Assembly (NCBI RefSeq): GCF_905163445.1
Contig: NC_053182.1
Location: 4,588,001-4,652,000, forward strand
Direction: 5' to 3'
Origin: Pararge aegeria
Lineage: Eukaryota > Arthropoda > Insecta > Lepidoptera > Nymphalidae
Length of the DNA: 64,000 nt
The notes below the pieces were generated by a model. It saw nothing but the letters and a program-made list of their open reading frames with translations. It was not told the DNA's origin and searched no databases. A program made the position numbers and the translations under genes. Positions within the stretch are counted from its first letter, which is position 1; every line of letters starts with the position of its first letter. This document shows, one piece after another, positions 25,611 to 38,400 of this stretch.

Positions 25611-28600
25611 TTATTGTACCACTTTCAGAACTAAAGATTCACCACCCGAAAGAAGCATATTCGACGCCTCTACCAAATCTCTGAAACAAATAAAAGAGAA
25701 ATTATAATATGTAATTAAAAGATAAGCTACCGTATTTTGTTCAATTTTGACAGGCTTACATCCGGTGTTAGACAACACATGCCTTACAAAACAGATGCAT
25801 TTGTCTCCAGTAGATTGACGCCATTTTGGCGCTGTACGTTATGAAGCTGTAATACGAGTGTCCAAGGAACTAAAATTTTAATTACTATAATACTAGTTCC
25901 AGAGACAAGTATATTTCACATTTAGAGCATCAAATGGAGAAGGAATTTTTCCCCATTTTGAATTGCCATGTGTATCTCGACAAATATTCCAATGTTAATA
26001 ATAAAGGTCGTTGACTAACGAATAGATAGTATACTGATCTCCTTGTTCAGTTTGCTGGCGGTTCGCAATTATCAGAAACGGTAAACAAAACAATACGGAG
26101 CCGAGTCTAATCCGAGGCTTGAAATAGGAAATAGTACGTAATAGAATAGTCCGCAATAACCATTTGTACCCACAGAAACGTATTCGTAGAAACAGCAAAA
26201 ACAGTATTGATATTTCTAATTTCCTAAACATGTGTGGAATCTCGAAAATGTAGATAGCTCGAATAGTGATTAAACTTTAATATTATTTAATTTTAAAAAT
26301 TTGTTAAAACACATTGATCGCAGAAAGGTTAGGTTTAAATTGGAAGCAACCAGCTCCGCTCTCATCTCTCTGTGAAATCTGCTTTCCAAACCAATGGTAC
26401 AGTGACTACAAACATACATATTTGACGTTTATACTTGAAATAACTGGCTAGACTAGAAATAAATGAATTTTGATTTTTGTTTGAATTACCGACAATGTGA
26501 ACTTACGCCTCAATGCGAATTTTTTGAAATTATACATTTCGTTATAAAATTCAGAGGTAATTTTACCGAATGAAACACATTCATAGATATGCAGACAAAT
26601 GAATATCTCCATCCGAAAAAATGTATACAAAACGTTTTAAGGCTTTTTAAATTCAAATTCAAAAAATTCAAATTATTTAAGCATACAACATGCATTGAAT
26701 TTTACTGAGTTAACAAATTTGTATACGCGTACACATATTATCTGAGATATGGTGTGTTGTTTTTAGAAATGGATTTTTGAATCCATTACTAAATACCGAT
26801 AAAAATAGTAAAATTGGAGAATAATTATAAAATAATAATTATGCTTGATTTAGTTCGTGTTCTGCGTTTTTATATCAACCAAGTGCCATAGTCTAGGAGT
26901 ACTTACATAAGTACATACTACCTTTATTTTTCTAACAGAGCTACCACCTTCAATGGTAATGCAATACCAGTGACGTCTCAAAATTTTAATTAATGCGTTG
27001 TGCTCCTATATTTGTAATATTACCTATGTCGACCAAAAAAACTTACCCGACTACTTTTGGCGATTCCATGCTATTTATGACAATTTCCAAATGCCCTGAA
27101 ACGTTTTCGAAGTACGTTAAATCTAAACTGTACGATTGCTCTCGGAGATTAATAACGACCAAGTAGATTTCACCCTCATGCCATCTGAAATGTAATAAAA
27201 TAAATCGAATATATAAAGCATCGTAAACCAGAGTAGAGCGTAAGGGTGTGCTTTTGAGGTAAGAATTCTTACCTTATATTAAACTATTTGTGAAATTAAA
27301 TTTATTTAGGTATTTTATGAAAATTTACAAACAGTGACACAACCCAGGATAAAAAGACCTGGCGCATGAGTAAAAGAAGGCCCAACTCCAAATGAAATAC
27401 GATAAGGCCATTAAATATAAGAAAAAGAAGAACATTTACACAATGATGAAAATATATAGCTAAAACTTATCACTTTGGAATATGACAACTGCAAAAGTAC
27501 CGGTACCGTGTTTTACAAAGTGACTCGAAAAGGCAACTAAAATAACTAAGCGGAAGCAAAAACAAATCATCAAGCGTACGGTGATAGTTTAATTTATAAA
27601 ATAAAGCACTTAAATTAGTTAACTCGTTTTGAACTAGTTTCATAAAATATAAAAACCATTCATTCAATGCCACATGGTGTATTAAAGCTCATATATTTGT
27701 GCTTGAGTCGAATAAGTTCTTAAGTGCCACGTAGTGAGAAGGCCTTTTCCATTTGATCCCGCAATGTACATTTTCACGTAGGTACACTTAGCCTGTTAGT
27801 TATACAGAGGTAAGCGTTATCAGAGACCATATTATGATTACAAATTTCTTACATAATACAAATTGGAACCATATGAGACTTCACATTAATGTTTGTGATT
27901 ACAGGTGTCAGTCACATTCAGTTGTTGATAAAAATCGGATTATAAACTGACACGTGAAATGTTTTGAAATATCTTTCGGTGCGGCGGTTAAAGTTGTTTT
28001 GATAAGTGCTGAGTGCATAGAAATAATAAAATATGTTGACATTTGATTAAATCGATACTGTTTATTTCGTACCGAGGCCCGATAAATTTACTAATGTTCA
28101 CAAAAAAAACACCAAAGTAAATGTAAGCGATAAACGCTTTAAAACAATAGGCTAGATGTTATCCGCGGCTTCATCCTTATGTAGATTTCATTTCAATATG
28201 TAAGTTTAGATACTGTCCGCGTTTGTTTCCGCTTTCCCGCGGGAACTGTTTATTATCCTAAGCTTAAAGTTTATTTTGTGCCTTGCTAGAATGTAAGCTT
28301 TCGCATTGCAAATTTTTTTCATGATTGGTTATGCTTAACCACAACGAACATATCGTTTAAATTCCCAGGTGAGAGTTATTTTTGCGGCTTACCCAAAAAA
28401 TAATTTATTGAGACGAACGTAGGTAACAAACGATTAGTCACACTTTAGCATTTATGATATTAGTATTCATTTGGTACTTCTATTAAATAATAATTACTGA
28501 CAGTGGTTGTGACTGCGTTTGGTAATAATTTCCGAAGAGGCGATTAATCGCAATGACGCGTGTTTTTTTTTAAAGTTTTTTATTCGCTTTTAAGTATACC

Positions 28601-31600
28601 CTGCCGAGTGGTTGTTTAACGATTTGATCAAAAGCAAAATAAATTAGTCTCCCCTACTTTCGAGTTAGGTTCGTACCTATTAAGGTACGTTAAATGGTGT
28701 CAGCAACGCTACGCACCAGCGAACCCTAAACATTCACTTGCCCGTTGCTAGTATGTCCATTATATTGGTTATCTGAGGGTTTGCTGTTTAAAGGTGTTCA
28801 TTTTGGCTCTCACTATTGTCAGTTATATTAACCATGCAAAGCGCCAGTGGTAAATATCGACCTATCGCTGATCTACTACGTACTGACTCAGGCACATTCC
28901 GTGCTCGTCACGGAACAGACGGGAACGACGAAGTGAAACTAAAGTCTTATGATTGAAACAAAGCATGGAAATATACCAAGCGGGTAGCGCGTAAATTTGC
29001 GCGTTACGTGTAACGTACGCGTGCTTGGGCAGCACGTTAAAGTATTTATCTTATGTTTAACAACGGATCACGACTACGAAATCACGTCCTGGATCCGAAT
29101 CTAGGGTCGGGCCAAAAATTGATTGGTATTGTGTTATATTTGGTAAAGATGAGCGGTCTCAACCCCAGTGCTTCGGAGATCACGTAAAGCTGCAAGTCCA
29201 GGCTATTATTACTAACTTGCGACAATTGTCCTAAAGCCCACCAACCCGCATTGGAGCAGCATGGTGGGTCTATTGCTTAAAACCGTCTCCTATAAGAGAG
29301 GACGCTGGTTGCAGTGGGTCGTTAATAGGCTGCGGATGACTATGTGAATTGTAAAATAGACAAAGTACAAAATTGTCTTCAAATTACTTAGTTCGAAAGC
29401 ATTATATAAGATCTGTACTCACTAAAGTGAGCATACACCAAATTTCAAAGCTTGTCGTGAGTACAAATATAAAGAAAAATAAATACACACCTTCTAAAAG
29501 CAAACACATCAGAGTTGAGTGCCGAAGACTCAAATCGACCATGTCTGAAAACGGGTTCCGTCCTTAAAATCGCTAATTTCTTGTAAATATTCAAGTGAGA
29601 CCTCTCAACAGATTTTTGGAACTCCACGTTTAATGTTTCATAGCCATCGGCAACTGGCAACCATGTTTTATCGGCTGTGGAGAATCCTAAAATAAAATTT
29701 AAGCAAATGGTTAGTGTAATTTAAAACCACTGAAAATTAAAGTATGGAGGCGTGATGCCCGTATTTCTCATACCACAGGTCCTATATTAATGTCCTTAAA
29801 GGAAAAGAAAACGAGGCAGACCTAAATCCAAATGAGCAAAAGACATCTGCAGGACAGCGTGGACAGACAGGGTAAATAAAGCCTCGCTATGAGGATCCTG
29901 GAAAGCTCTGGAGGAGGCCTATACCCGTAAGGGGTTCTCATCCACACATGACAAATAACACAATAAATGAAATAAAATAATAATAATAATATCAATAAAA
30001 AGTTATAATAATAATTACAATAAAAATACCTAAATTACATAAAAAAAAAACAAAATTAATTCTGATCAAAAAGACTTCTGCATATTTTGTATGCAATAAA
30101 ATTTAAAACCAATGTAAATTTTGTATATTTGTGATGAGAAATAAATGGCTTTTATTTTTATTTTATTTAATTATTTATAGGTCATTATATTGATACCAAG
30201 GTGTCTACACTCGACAGCTGTAATATTCTATTCCAACTCTCTCTGAATGTATTTCGTAACCTAACATAGTATCATCAGAACTTCATCCGTTTCTGGATTC
30301 CAAATCTTTTTACTTTGATCGATGTAAATAGGTAGCGTAGTCTAAGTATTGACCATACGTCAAACACGCTGTATCTGAATTTTAGGGCTATGCGATAAAT
30401 AATTAATTCCTTTATTGTCATGCGAAATCCTCTATTGCAGTGGTCTTTTTTGGTCCTGAGTAAATGTTTTTAATGGCTAATATCGAGAATTAATATTTAT
30501 AATTTGCTCAAAAAAAATTCTGGTCTGAAGCATATAGAGAGACTGAACGTAAGTAATTTACCTTTTTTTTTATTCCACTACATGTTAGCCCTTGACTGCA
30601 ATCTTACCTGCTAGTAAGTGATGATGCAGTCTAAGATGGTAATGGCTAATCTGTTCCTAACCAGGAGTATGGGAGTTATATTAAACCCATACCCCTAATC
30701 TGTTTGTGCGCGATATCGTAACGGAACGCTAAATCGCTGAGCGGCAATAGGGTGGTTACTGACCACGTCATAAGCCTCCCAGACCAGACCAGAGGAAATC
30801 CAGAAATTATAAACGGCACGGTTACTACAACTAAAGGATGCCACGAATAAATGGGTTAAATGGGTTTAAATGAAAAGGAACAAAAACTTATTTTCCTTCG
30901 TACTAGATATCGTAAAAAGAATATCTTTCCGGACTCAAATTCAATCCGAATGAAGCTGAAACTTTAAATTAAACTTGGTAGTTTAGTAGTTATGCAACTA
31001 ACCGGCATTCTTCTCGGAGTTCCATTGGAATGGCGTCCTTTCCGGGTCACGCGAGACCTGGTAGTAATTTATCGGGTCATCCGTGTTGCAGGCACTTGGA
31101 TCAACTGTGTCTTCCCAACTGACAAAGCCATCTTTCATTCCGATTTCTTCACCCTGATAATTTTCAACAAGTGTTTAAGACTAATCTTTTAAAAATGAAC
31201 GTGCATTGATTTGTTATCATGGTTTTATTTCAATTCAACAAATATTGAATATAATTTAATTCTTATATCTATGAACAAGTAAATTTTAGAAGAGCAAAAA
31301 CTTTATAAAAACTAAAAATCCGAAATACAACAGTTAAAACTATTATATTATAATTTTAAATAGAATTATATAAGAATTATATTTAATATTATAATACCTA
31401 TAGCAAACTTCTACGAGTATCAAATTACATCGCACTTTACAGGCACATATTTTACAAAAATATACATATAAATACCATATAAGTAACTGCTATTCCCGGA
31501 AGAAGTAAAACAATCATGTTGATTCCATCTACCAACTTGGGACTGAATCTTGAGGCTACTCTATTATTGTCGTGATTTCCAGCCTGAAATTATAATTCGT

Positions 31601-34088
31601 GAATCAAGCACTTTGAAATTTGTGTCAAACAAATTCAACGAAAAGTGGAATTGTAGAAATAGATTTATTTTTATCAATGATTAAAGAAAACTTACCACCC
31701 AGTTTGCTAATTTGTCGATTGGTTTAAAAGTCAGGAACTTGTCCAGAGCATATTTTATTTCAGGAGCGGTGGAGTCTCCATTAACATCAGAAATAAGCAC
31801 AAAATTGAAAGGCATTTGTGCACCTTCACGTTCGCCATCACCAAAGTATCTCATTGTAAGTTGAGGAGACGTGTAAGCTTCAGTCATTACTACTCTTTGT
31901 AGACCATCAATTTTTTCGTATTCATCAAATACTTCTCTCCATTGGTAAACCATGTCATAAGTTTCGTCTTGATTTACTGTGTAAATATGGTCTAAGTAGT
32001 CATAGCTTAGTGGATCGTCAGAGCGCCTGCCACTTAAAGGCTCATCAGGGAGTTTTCCACCATAAAGTTCCTTGTCTACTTCAAACAAATGTGAAATAGC
32101 ATCAATTCTAAAACCAGCTACGCCTTTATCAAGCCAGAATCTCAAAACATTTTTCATCTCTTCAACAACGGCTGGATTTCGGTAGTTGAAATCAGGTTGG
32201 CCGATTACAAACTGATGTAGATAGTATTTGCCAACCTCCTCTCTATATTCCCAGGCACTTTTGCGGAAAACGCTATTCTGTAAGCATACCATTTAAAAAG
32301 TTTTAATTGGAGCATTGGTATTATCAATTTTTATTGGATCAATTTAAATTACTTACCCAATTGTTTGGCGGGTGCATTACACCATTTTCGTCAACTACTC
32401 CATCTTCCCATACAAAGTAGTCATAATACTGTTCGTGGCCTTTAAGTGCCTCTTCAAACCAAACGCTTTCGTTACTACCATGATTAGGTACAAAATCTAG
32501 TACTATTTTTATATCTGCAATCCATAAATTAAAATTATTATCATAAGTCTAAGTTAAATTTTAGTTCAAAAGTTTATCATTAGTATCGTAAATATGTATA
32601 TGTAAATATATCTATAGTTGTAAATAGGCAGGGTTTCCTTGGCCATATTATGAAATATTATTCGTAATCTTACCCAGTTCCTTAGCCTTTGCAATAAGAT
32701 CTTCAAAATCTTGCATAGTGCCATATTCATTGTGGACATCATAAAAATCAGCAATATCGTAACCGAAATCATACATTGGTGATTGAAACATTGGCGACAG
32801 CCATGTTGCTCCAACTCCAATTTCTTTCAAATATTCTAGCTTGGAAGTGATTCCTACAAAAGAGAGGTATATTTATCAGTTAGCCTCGCTATTGGAATAT
32901 GTTTGGAATTAAGTATATTTCGAAATATATTTTGCCTGAATTGTGTCTAGAATAAAAAGGAGCTTAAGAAGACTCTGTAACTGTCGTTATAAAAACCACC
33001 ATGTTAAACATTCCCTTTGTTGTTGCATGAAATAATTAAACACCCTCTTCCATTATTTAAAACCACTCTTCGGAAAAAACCTCTGAGTTTTACTAGTATT
33101 TGCGGTAGTAGCAGTTCTATTTTAATGAGATTATAGTCATCAAATGATGAGGCATAAATCTGATTTGTATAACGCACGCTTAATTATGTTAATCAGATTT
33201 ATTACCATTAAGTACTTTTATTACATCACATCTACCCCTTTTGCATGTCAAGAATAGGGAATCTTCAAAAACAACTGCGACAACTGCGTGTTGCATATTT
33301 GAATATATATTTTTTTGTTTATATCAAGATATGGAAGCATCTCTTTGTTTTATCTCTTATTTTTACTAATGAATTGCAAAAGTGTGTCAAAATAAATGTG
33401 TTGTAATCGATCTTTATCAAAGTAAATGTCGGGTATTCTGGAGATAGACACAAGACAATCTCTATTCCGGAAAACGACCCATGGACCGTTTCCGCAGGAT
33501 TTTAAAAATTTGCGTTATTATCATGTATGGCTTGAGCTTATGAATTTAAGAATTTATTGAGAACTAGAAACCAAATGAGGGATATTATTAAGAATAAGTA
33601 GCTATTTAGTTAGTTAAGTATATATTTACCTTTCAAGTCACCAATTCCATCACCATCGCTGTCTACAAACGATCTCGGATAGATTTGGTAAAAGATCGTA
33701 GACTCCCACCATTGCAGTTCCCTCGTCTGGACGAGGAGAAATAGTGCAGGGAGTAGTAAAATTGGATTTAGCCTATAAAATACCAATAAATTTTAAAAGA
33801 TTAAATGATATCTTCGTTTGTAATCTCGTAAAATTTATTTACTTGTAAGACCAGTGTTATATTCTATATTTTTTTGAGTGTTTAAAATAATTATGATTCA
33901 CTTTCTTTTTGGTACCTTAATTAATTTATGAGTAATTTTATTAAATTAACTAAAAAGTCACTAAGTTGACTAGTAAGAAATCGATGATTATTTTTTATCA
34001 TCTACTTTAATTATTAAATAATTATTGTCAACCTATTTTAAGATGACCCCTACGCTGTAGAAAACAAATTGTGGCTTACTTACCTCAT
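25611..34088 (-). CDS. Maltase-like alpha-glucosidase, GH13 (gene A, complete)
   Basis: This gene encodes a secreted enzyme predicted to hydrolyse terminal alpha-glucosidic bonds of maltose or sucrose in the gut or saliva. Exons, 5' to 3' on the minus strand: 34084-34088, 33630-33772, 32674-32853, 32357-32514, 31696-32277, 31476-31583, 31003-31153, 29491-29686, 27047-27184, 25611-25680. All joins are GT/AG and in phase, giving 576 aa, the usual size for insect maltases. The first exon encodes only M-R. The mature start follows a hydrophobic signal (MRLNPILLLPALFLLVQ). Visible motifs are the Ca loop DSDGDGIGDLKG, region I DFVPNH, region V QPDFNYRN, nucleophile Asp221 in GFRIDAISH, acid/base Glu295 in VVMTEAY, and Asp361 in AGNHDNNR. 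No C-terminal hydrophobic anchor is seen. Unlike genes B and C it has no intron after …EEMK. Intron 7 carries a LINE tail and a SINE. Family and catalysis are known from GH13; sucrose versus maltose preference cannot be read here. Confidence 0.93.
26335..26482 (+). mobile_element. Jockey/CR1-like LINE 3' tail in gene A intron 9
   Basis: GGAAGCAACCAGCTCCGCTC, then ACCAATGGTACAGTGACTAC and AAATAAATGAATTTTGA, the same family as 11500-11820 with an internal deletion. Confidence 0.68.
29725..30172 (+). mobile_element. LINE 3' fragment in gene A intron 7
   Basis: Remnant coding sequence, with frameshifts, suggests G-R-P-K-S-K-W and W-K-A-L-E-E-A-Y (29805-29930), common near LINE C-termini. It is followed by AATAATAAT-rich and A-rich tails ending about 30172. 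Confidence 0.55.
30568..30820 (-). repeat. SINE family 3 copy in gene A intron 7
   Basis: TTTTTATTCCACTACATGTT, TAAGTGATGATGCAGTC, TAAACCCATACCCC and CAGACCAGACCAGAGG identify it. It lies between exons 29491-29686 and 31003-31153. Confidence 0.78.
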
Positions 34089-34126
34089 TATGTCAAAGGA
34101 AATCGAGTTATATCTTGCTGGCAGCG

Positions 34127-34134
34127 TATTTATA
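34127..34134 (-). promoter_or_regulatory. Candidate TATA box of gene A
   Basis: TATAAATA reads on the minus strand 39-46 bases upstream of the gene A ATG. That places transcription start near 34103-34108 and predicts a very short 5' leader of about 15-20 bases. Confidence 0.6.
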
Positions 34135-35441
34135 TCAAAAACAAACACCGGTCAGGTGCGAGTCTGACCCGCCCATGGAGGTTCCCTTACGTTTGAAGAA
34201 CAATATTAAACTACCTTGATTTGATCTATTAACCTACTTTACAATATCCTTCCCAAAAAGCTTTTTCAATTAAAATAATTAATTCAATTTAGGACCCCGA
34301 TGCTGACCGAAAAGGCAGCATTTAACTACTCGTATATATACTATTTTAATAGAGAACTCTGAAACAATATAAAACGATTTAGATAAACTGGGCACTTGAA
34401 AATTTTGACTCGGGTTACTAACAACATAGTTTAGAGCAATCGTATCTGTATGTGAAAACATGATAAGATCTATTTATGATCTCTAATCCATTCAATATAA
34501 TCTTTATATGCTAAACCAAACTAATCTTTATATGCAATGCATTTTGGGATGATAATATATAGATGATGGTTATTAATAATAGTTTTGAATAATTCAATTC
34601 ATTGCATAATGTTTTTTTCAGTTATCTGAAGTAAAAAGTCTGCATCAGATTTTTATGTCAACCAACCTTTTTGTTTTTGTTGGACCTCTAAAAATGCAGT
34701 ATAGCCTTAATAAACCCTACTTGTTTCACGGATTGACATTGGTTGATTGGTTGAACTTACGGGATCATCCACTGCAATAAGCTTCGAACTTTTTACGATC
34801 AATAAGTCTGAATTTGTTATATATTTAGACCCCACACGTACCAACTGTACTTCAATCGCAGAATAAACATGAAACATGTAAACAGTTGCATCATTTTCAG
34901 TGTTAAGACATACTTGGATCTCTTAGAAGGTTATAAACTTAAGCCATAAATCATAACAATATATTTCGTTGCGGTATTATTTTACTTGTCATCGTTTGAG
35001 TATTATGTTTACTTAGGTTTAGACAGTCTTTTCAAATAGAATACCAAATTTTGAGGCTTTTTGAATTAAATATTCCTGTCGCAGAAATATCACAAATATG
35101 ATGACTACAGCGATTCTCTTATAGTAAGTAAATATTTATACATTCATATTTTGAAAATCCCTATTTACTTTAGTATAACAATGTAAAATATAGTCCGATT
35201 TGTACATTGTAAGTATAGATTAACACGTCTCAGTTCCTAACAATATCAATTTTATTAAGCAAAGCTTGTGATGTAGAAACGACCACAGCATATTCTAAGC
35301 CTCAAAAATAAAGGGTTATAAAAGCACACGGTGAACCAATTATGTTTATTGATATACCTTTCCTGGTATATAATAATTGTGAGGTGGGTGAAGGTTCTTA
35401 AATTTATATATGAATTATCCAAGTTAGAGATTTAAACATAT
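34135..35441. other. Spacer between gene B 3' end and gene A promoter
   Basis: About 1.3 kb with no recognised repeat or exon. It must hold the gene A upstream control region; no specific sites are claimed apart from the TATA box. Confidence 0.6.
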
Positions 35442-35459
35442 TTTATTTGAAAAATACCA

Positions 35460-35465
35460 TTTATT
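35460..35465 (-). terminator. Candidate polyadenylation signal, gene B
   Basis: AATAAA on the minus strand begins 18 bases after the gene B stop. Another AATAAA lies at 35442-35447. Confidence 0.55.
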
Positions 35466-35482
35466 TTACATAAAAGTTCTAA

Positions 35483-38400
35483 TTAATTTAACAATTTCAG
35501 AACGACGCTTTCATATCCAGCTACTGGTAGTGCCTCAACCTCGACAACATCCCTGTAAAAAAGTATATATTTTAACCATTTATCAAATAAAGCTTCTAAA
35601 CTATTAGGATTTATTATGCGACAAGGTCGAATTTTCAAAGAAACTAAAACAAAAATTAGTCTTTACGATAGCTTAGTCATTTAGAGTACTGTAGCGTTGT
35701 GTGGCGTCCTCATTATTCTACCCACTACTTAAGACTGGAGCGTGTTCAGAAGAGATTCATGTGGCATTTGTCATACTCAGCAAAGATTTACAAAAAGGTA
35801 TCCTATACAAAAAGACTGACATACTTTAAAATTCTGAATCTTGACCAAAGAAGAGATTTGCTGGATTTAATGTTTTTATATAGGTTGTTAAGAAATAATT
35901 TAGATTGCCCCATTTTGCTGAGTAAAATTAATTTCAGAGTACCGTATATTGAGTATCGTAAATATATTCGCGTGCTGCTATTACGCCGATCGTGCCGCCA
36001 CGCACCAGAACAGTCACACAAACTCCACTATCCCTCGGTTATGTAAATTATACAATAAATTCAGTCAGTCAATTGACATTAACTTTAACTCGCATAGCAC
36101 TTTTCGTAAAATTATAATCAGTGAATTAACCAATCTGTCATCCCGATTTTAATAGTATCTAAATCATTGTTTATTTTTTATAATTGGTCTCTTTAGTATG
36201 TAGAGTAGTTAAACATAGTTCTAATTTTAATTTTAATTTTAATCATAACTTCTTTTATAATAATAATTTAGTTCTTTCCGTTTGTTACTGTTTCGGCTTT
36301 TGTTGTTGTTCTTTTTATTCGTTTTTATTGATTCTATTTGAAAATTGTTAGTTCATAAGCGAAATTAGCATGTAGTGTTTACCTTTAAATGGTTTTGCAT
36401 ACTCTGTGTAATGTTTATATCATAAGTAATATTATTTTTATTTATGTAAAATCGCTGGTAGATAAATAAATAAATAGCTCCTAGATTTTTTCTGTATTGA
36501 TACGTTTGCGCAGTGGTATGACTTAATTAATCAAGCTAGCAATATAGATAATTTACCAATGTAGATACAGTGAAAATAATTGCTTAATATCGGAACCACT
36601 TGTTTCAGTAAAAACCTTAGTCTTTTATACACAATCTAAAATGTAAGTCGAAACAGTTCACCATTATTAACATATACATAATATTGTGTGTGTCACAATT
36701 TAGTTTTTATTAACCCTACTTATATTCATTGTAATTTACCCTTCATTCTTGGGAGACTGGACGCTTCTAAGGACAACGCTGGCGTCACCGTCTACATTCT
36801 CGAAATACGTCAAATCCACCACAAATTCCAAGTCTCGCATATTAACTACTATCAAATACGTCTCGTCTTTGTACCATCTAAAAGTAATAATTAAAAAGTT
36901 ATAGAAATACAAATTAATGTATACAAGAGACCAATAACTTTTAGAAGGTAAAATTATCAACATTTTTACCTTCTAAAAACGAAAATGTCCTTATTGATAG
37001 CCAACGAGTCATATCGGCCATATCTGAAAGTCTTTTCCTGACGGAGAGCCGCTAATGACTGGTACACTTTTAAATGTGATCTTTCAGCATTATTTTGAAC
37101 TTCTACATTTAAGGTTTCATAGCCCTCGGCCAAGGGTAACCAAGTCTTCTCAGCAGTGGAAAAACCTTAAAAATATATTTTTAAAGATTTTTTTTTATTT
37201 TATAACTATATATAATAAACAGAGCAAAAAAGAGCGTAAATAATGATAGTACAAACTTTTTTCTTACCTGCATTTTTTTCTGCATTCCAATGGAACGGCG
37301 TACGTTCGGGATCTCTTGAATTAAGGACATAATTGATAGGATCGTTAGTATTACAACCCGCTGGATCCACAGTGTCTTCCCAGCTCACATATCCGTCAAC
37401 CATACCAAGTTCTTCACCCTTAATTAATTTAATAATGATCATTAGAAGTTATAGAAACAAATATCTTTTATCATGAGTATATTCAAGTATTATTGATCTT
37501 ACCATATATGTGACACCAACGCCAGGCAGAAGAAGTACTATCATATTCAAACTATCAACTAATGAACTTCCATAGCGTGTTGCCATTCTACTCTGGTCAT
37601 GATTACCAACCTTAAAATTATTTAAAAAGTGGATAAATTAGTGAATTCCTATTTTAAAATTACACATCATCAGTTATACTTACCACCCAATTTGCAACTT
37701 TATCAACCGGTTTATAGGTTAAAAATTTATCTATGGCCCTTTTTACATCAGCAGCACTAGACGAGGCAGCAGTATCGGTAATTAAATCAAAATTAAAAGG
37801 CATTTGGGCTCCTTCTTTTAATCCTTCACCATAATATTTGACAACATTTTGAATTGAAGCATATACTTCAGACATCATAACTCTAGGCATTCCATCTTTT
37901 CTAGATATCTCATCAAATACATCTCGGAATTCATAGACCATGTAATAGGTTTCATTTTGATCTTTAGTATAAATGTGACTTAGATAGTCATGAGATTCAG
38001 GATCAACATCAGTTCTGCCCGATAATGGTTCGTCTGGATATTTTCCTCCAAAAAGTTTCTTGTCAACTTCAAATAAACAATTAACTGCGTCTACTCTAAA
38101 TCCAGCCACACCTTTGTCTAGCCAAAAACTGATTATATCCTAGAAGTTTAAAATCAATAATTTAACGCTTTATTATGTTTTACTTTGAGTAATTTCGCAA
38201 GTACACTATCCAAATGTCATAGACATTTACCTTCATTTCAGCGACAACGTCGGGATTACGATAGTTTAAATCAGGTTGACCAACAACAAACTGATGTAAA
38301 TAGTACTTTCCAACCTCTTCCCTATATTCCCAAGCACTACCTCTAAAATGGCTCAGCTGCAACATAATATAATTAGATTATTGTGTTTTTTTTGGCAAGT

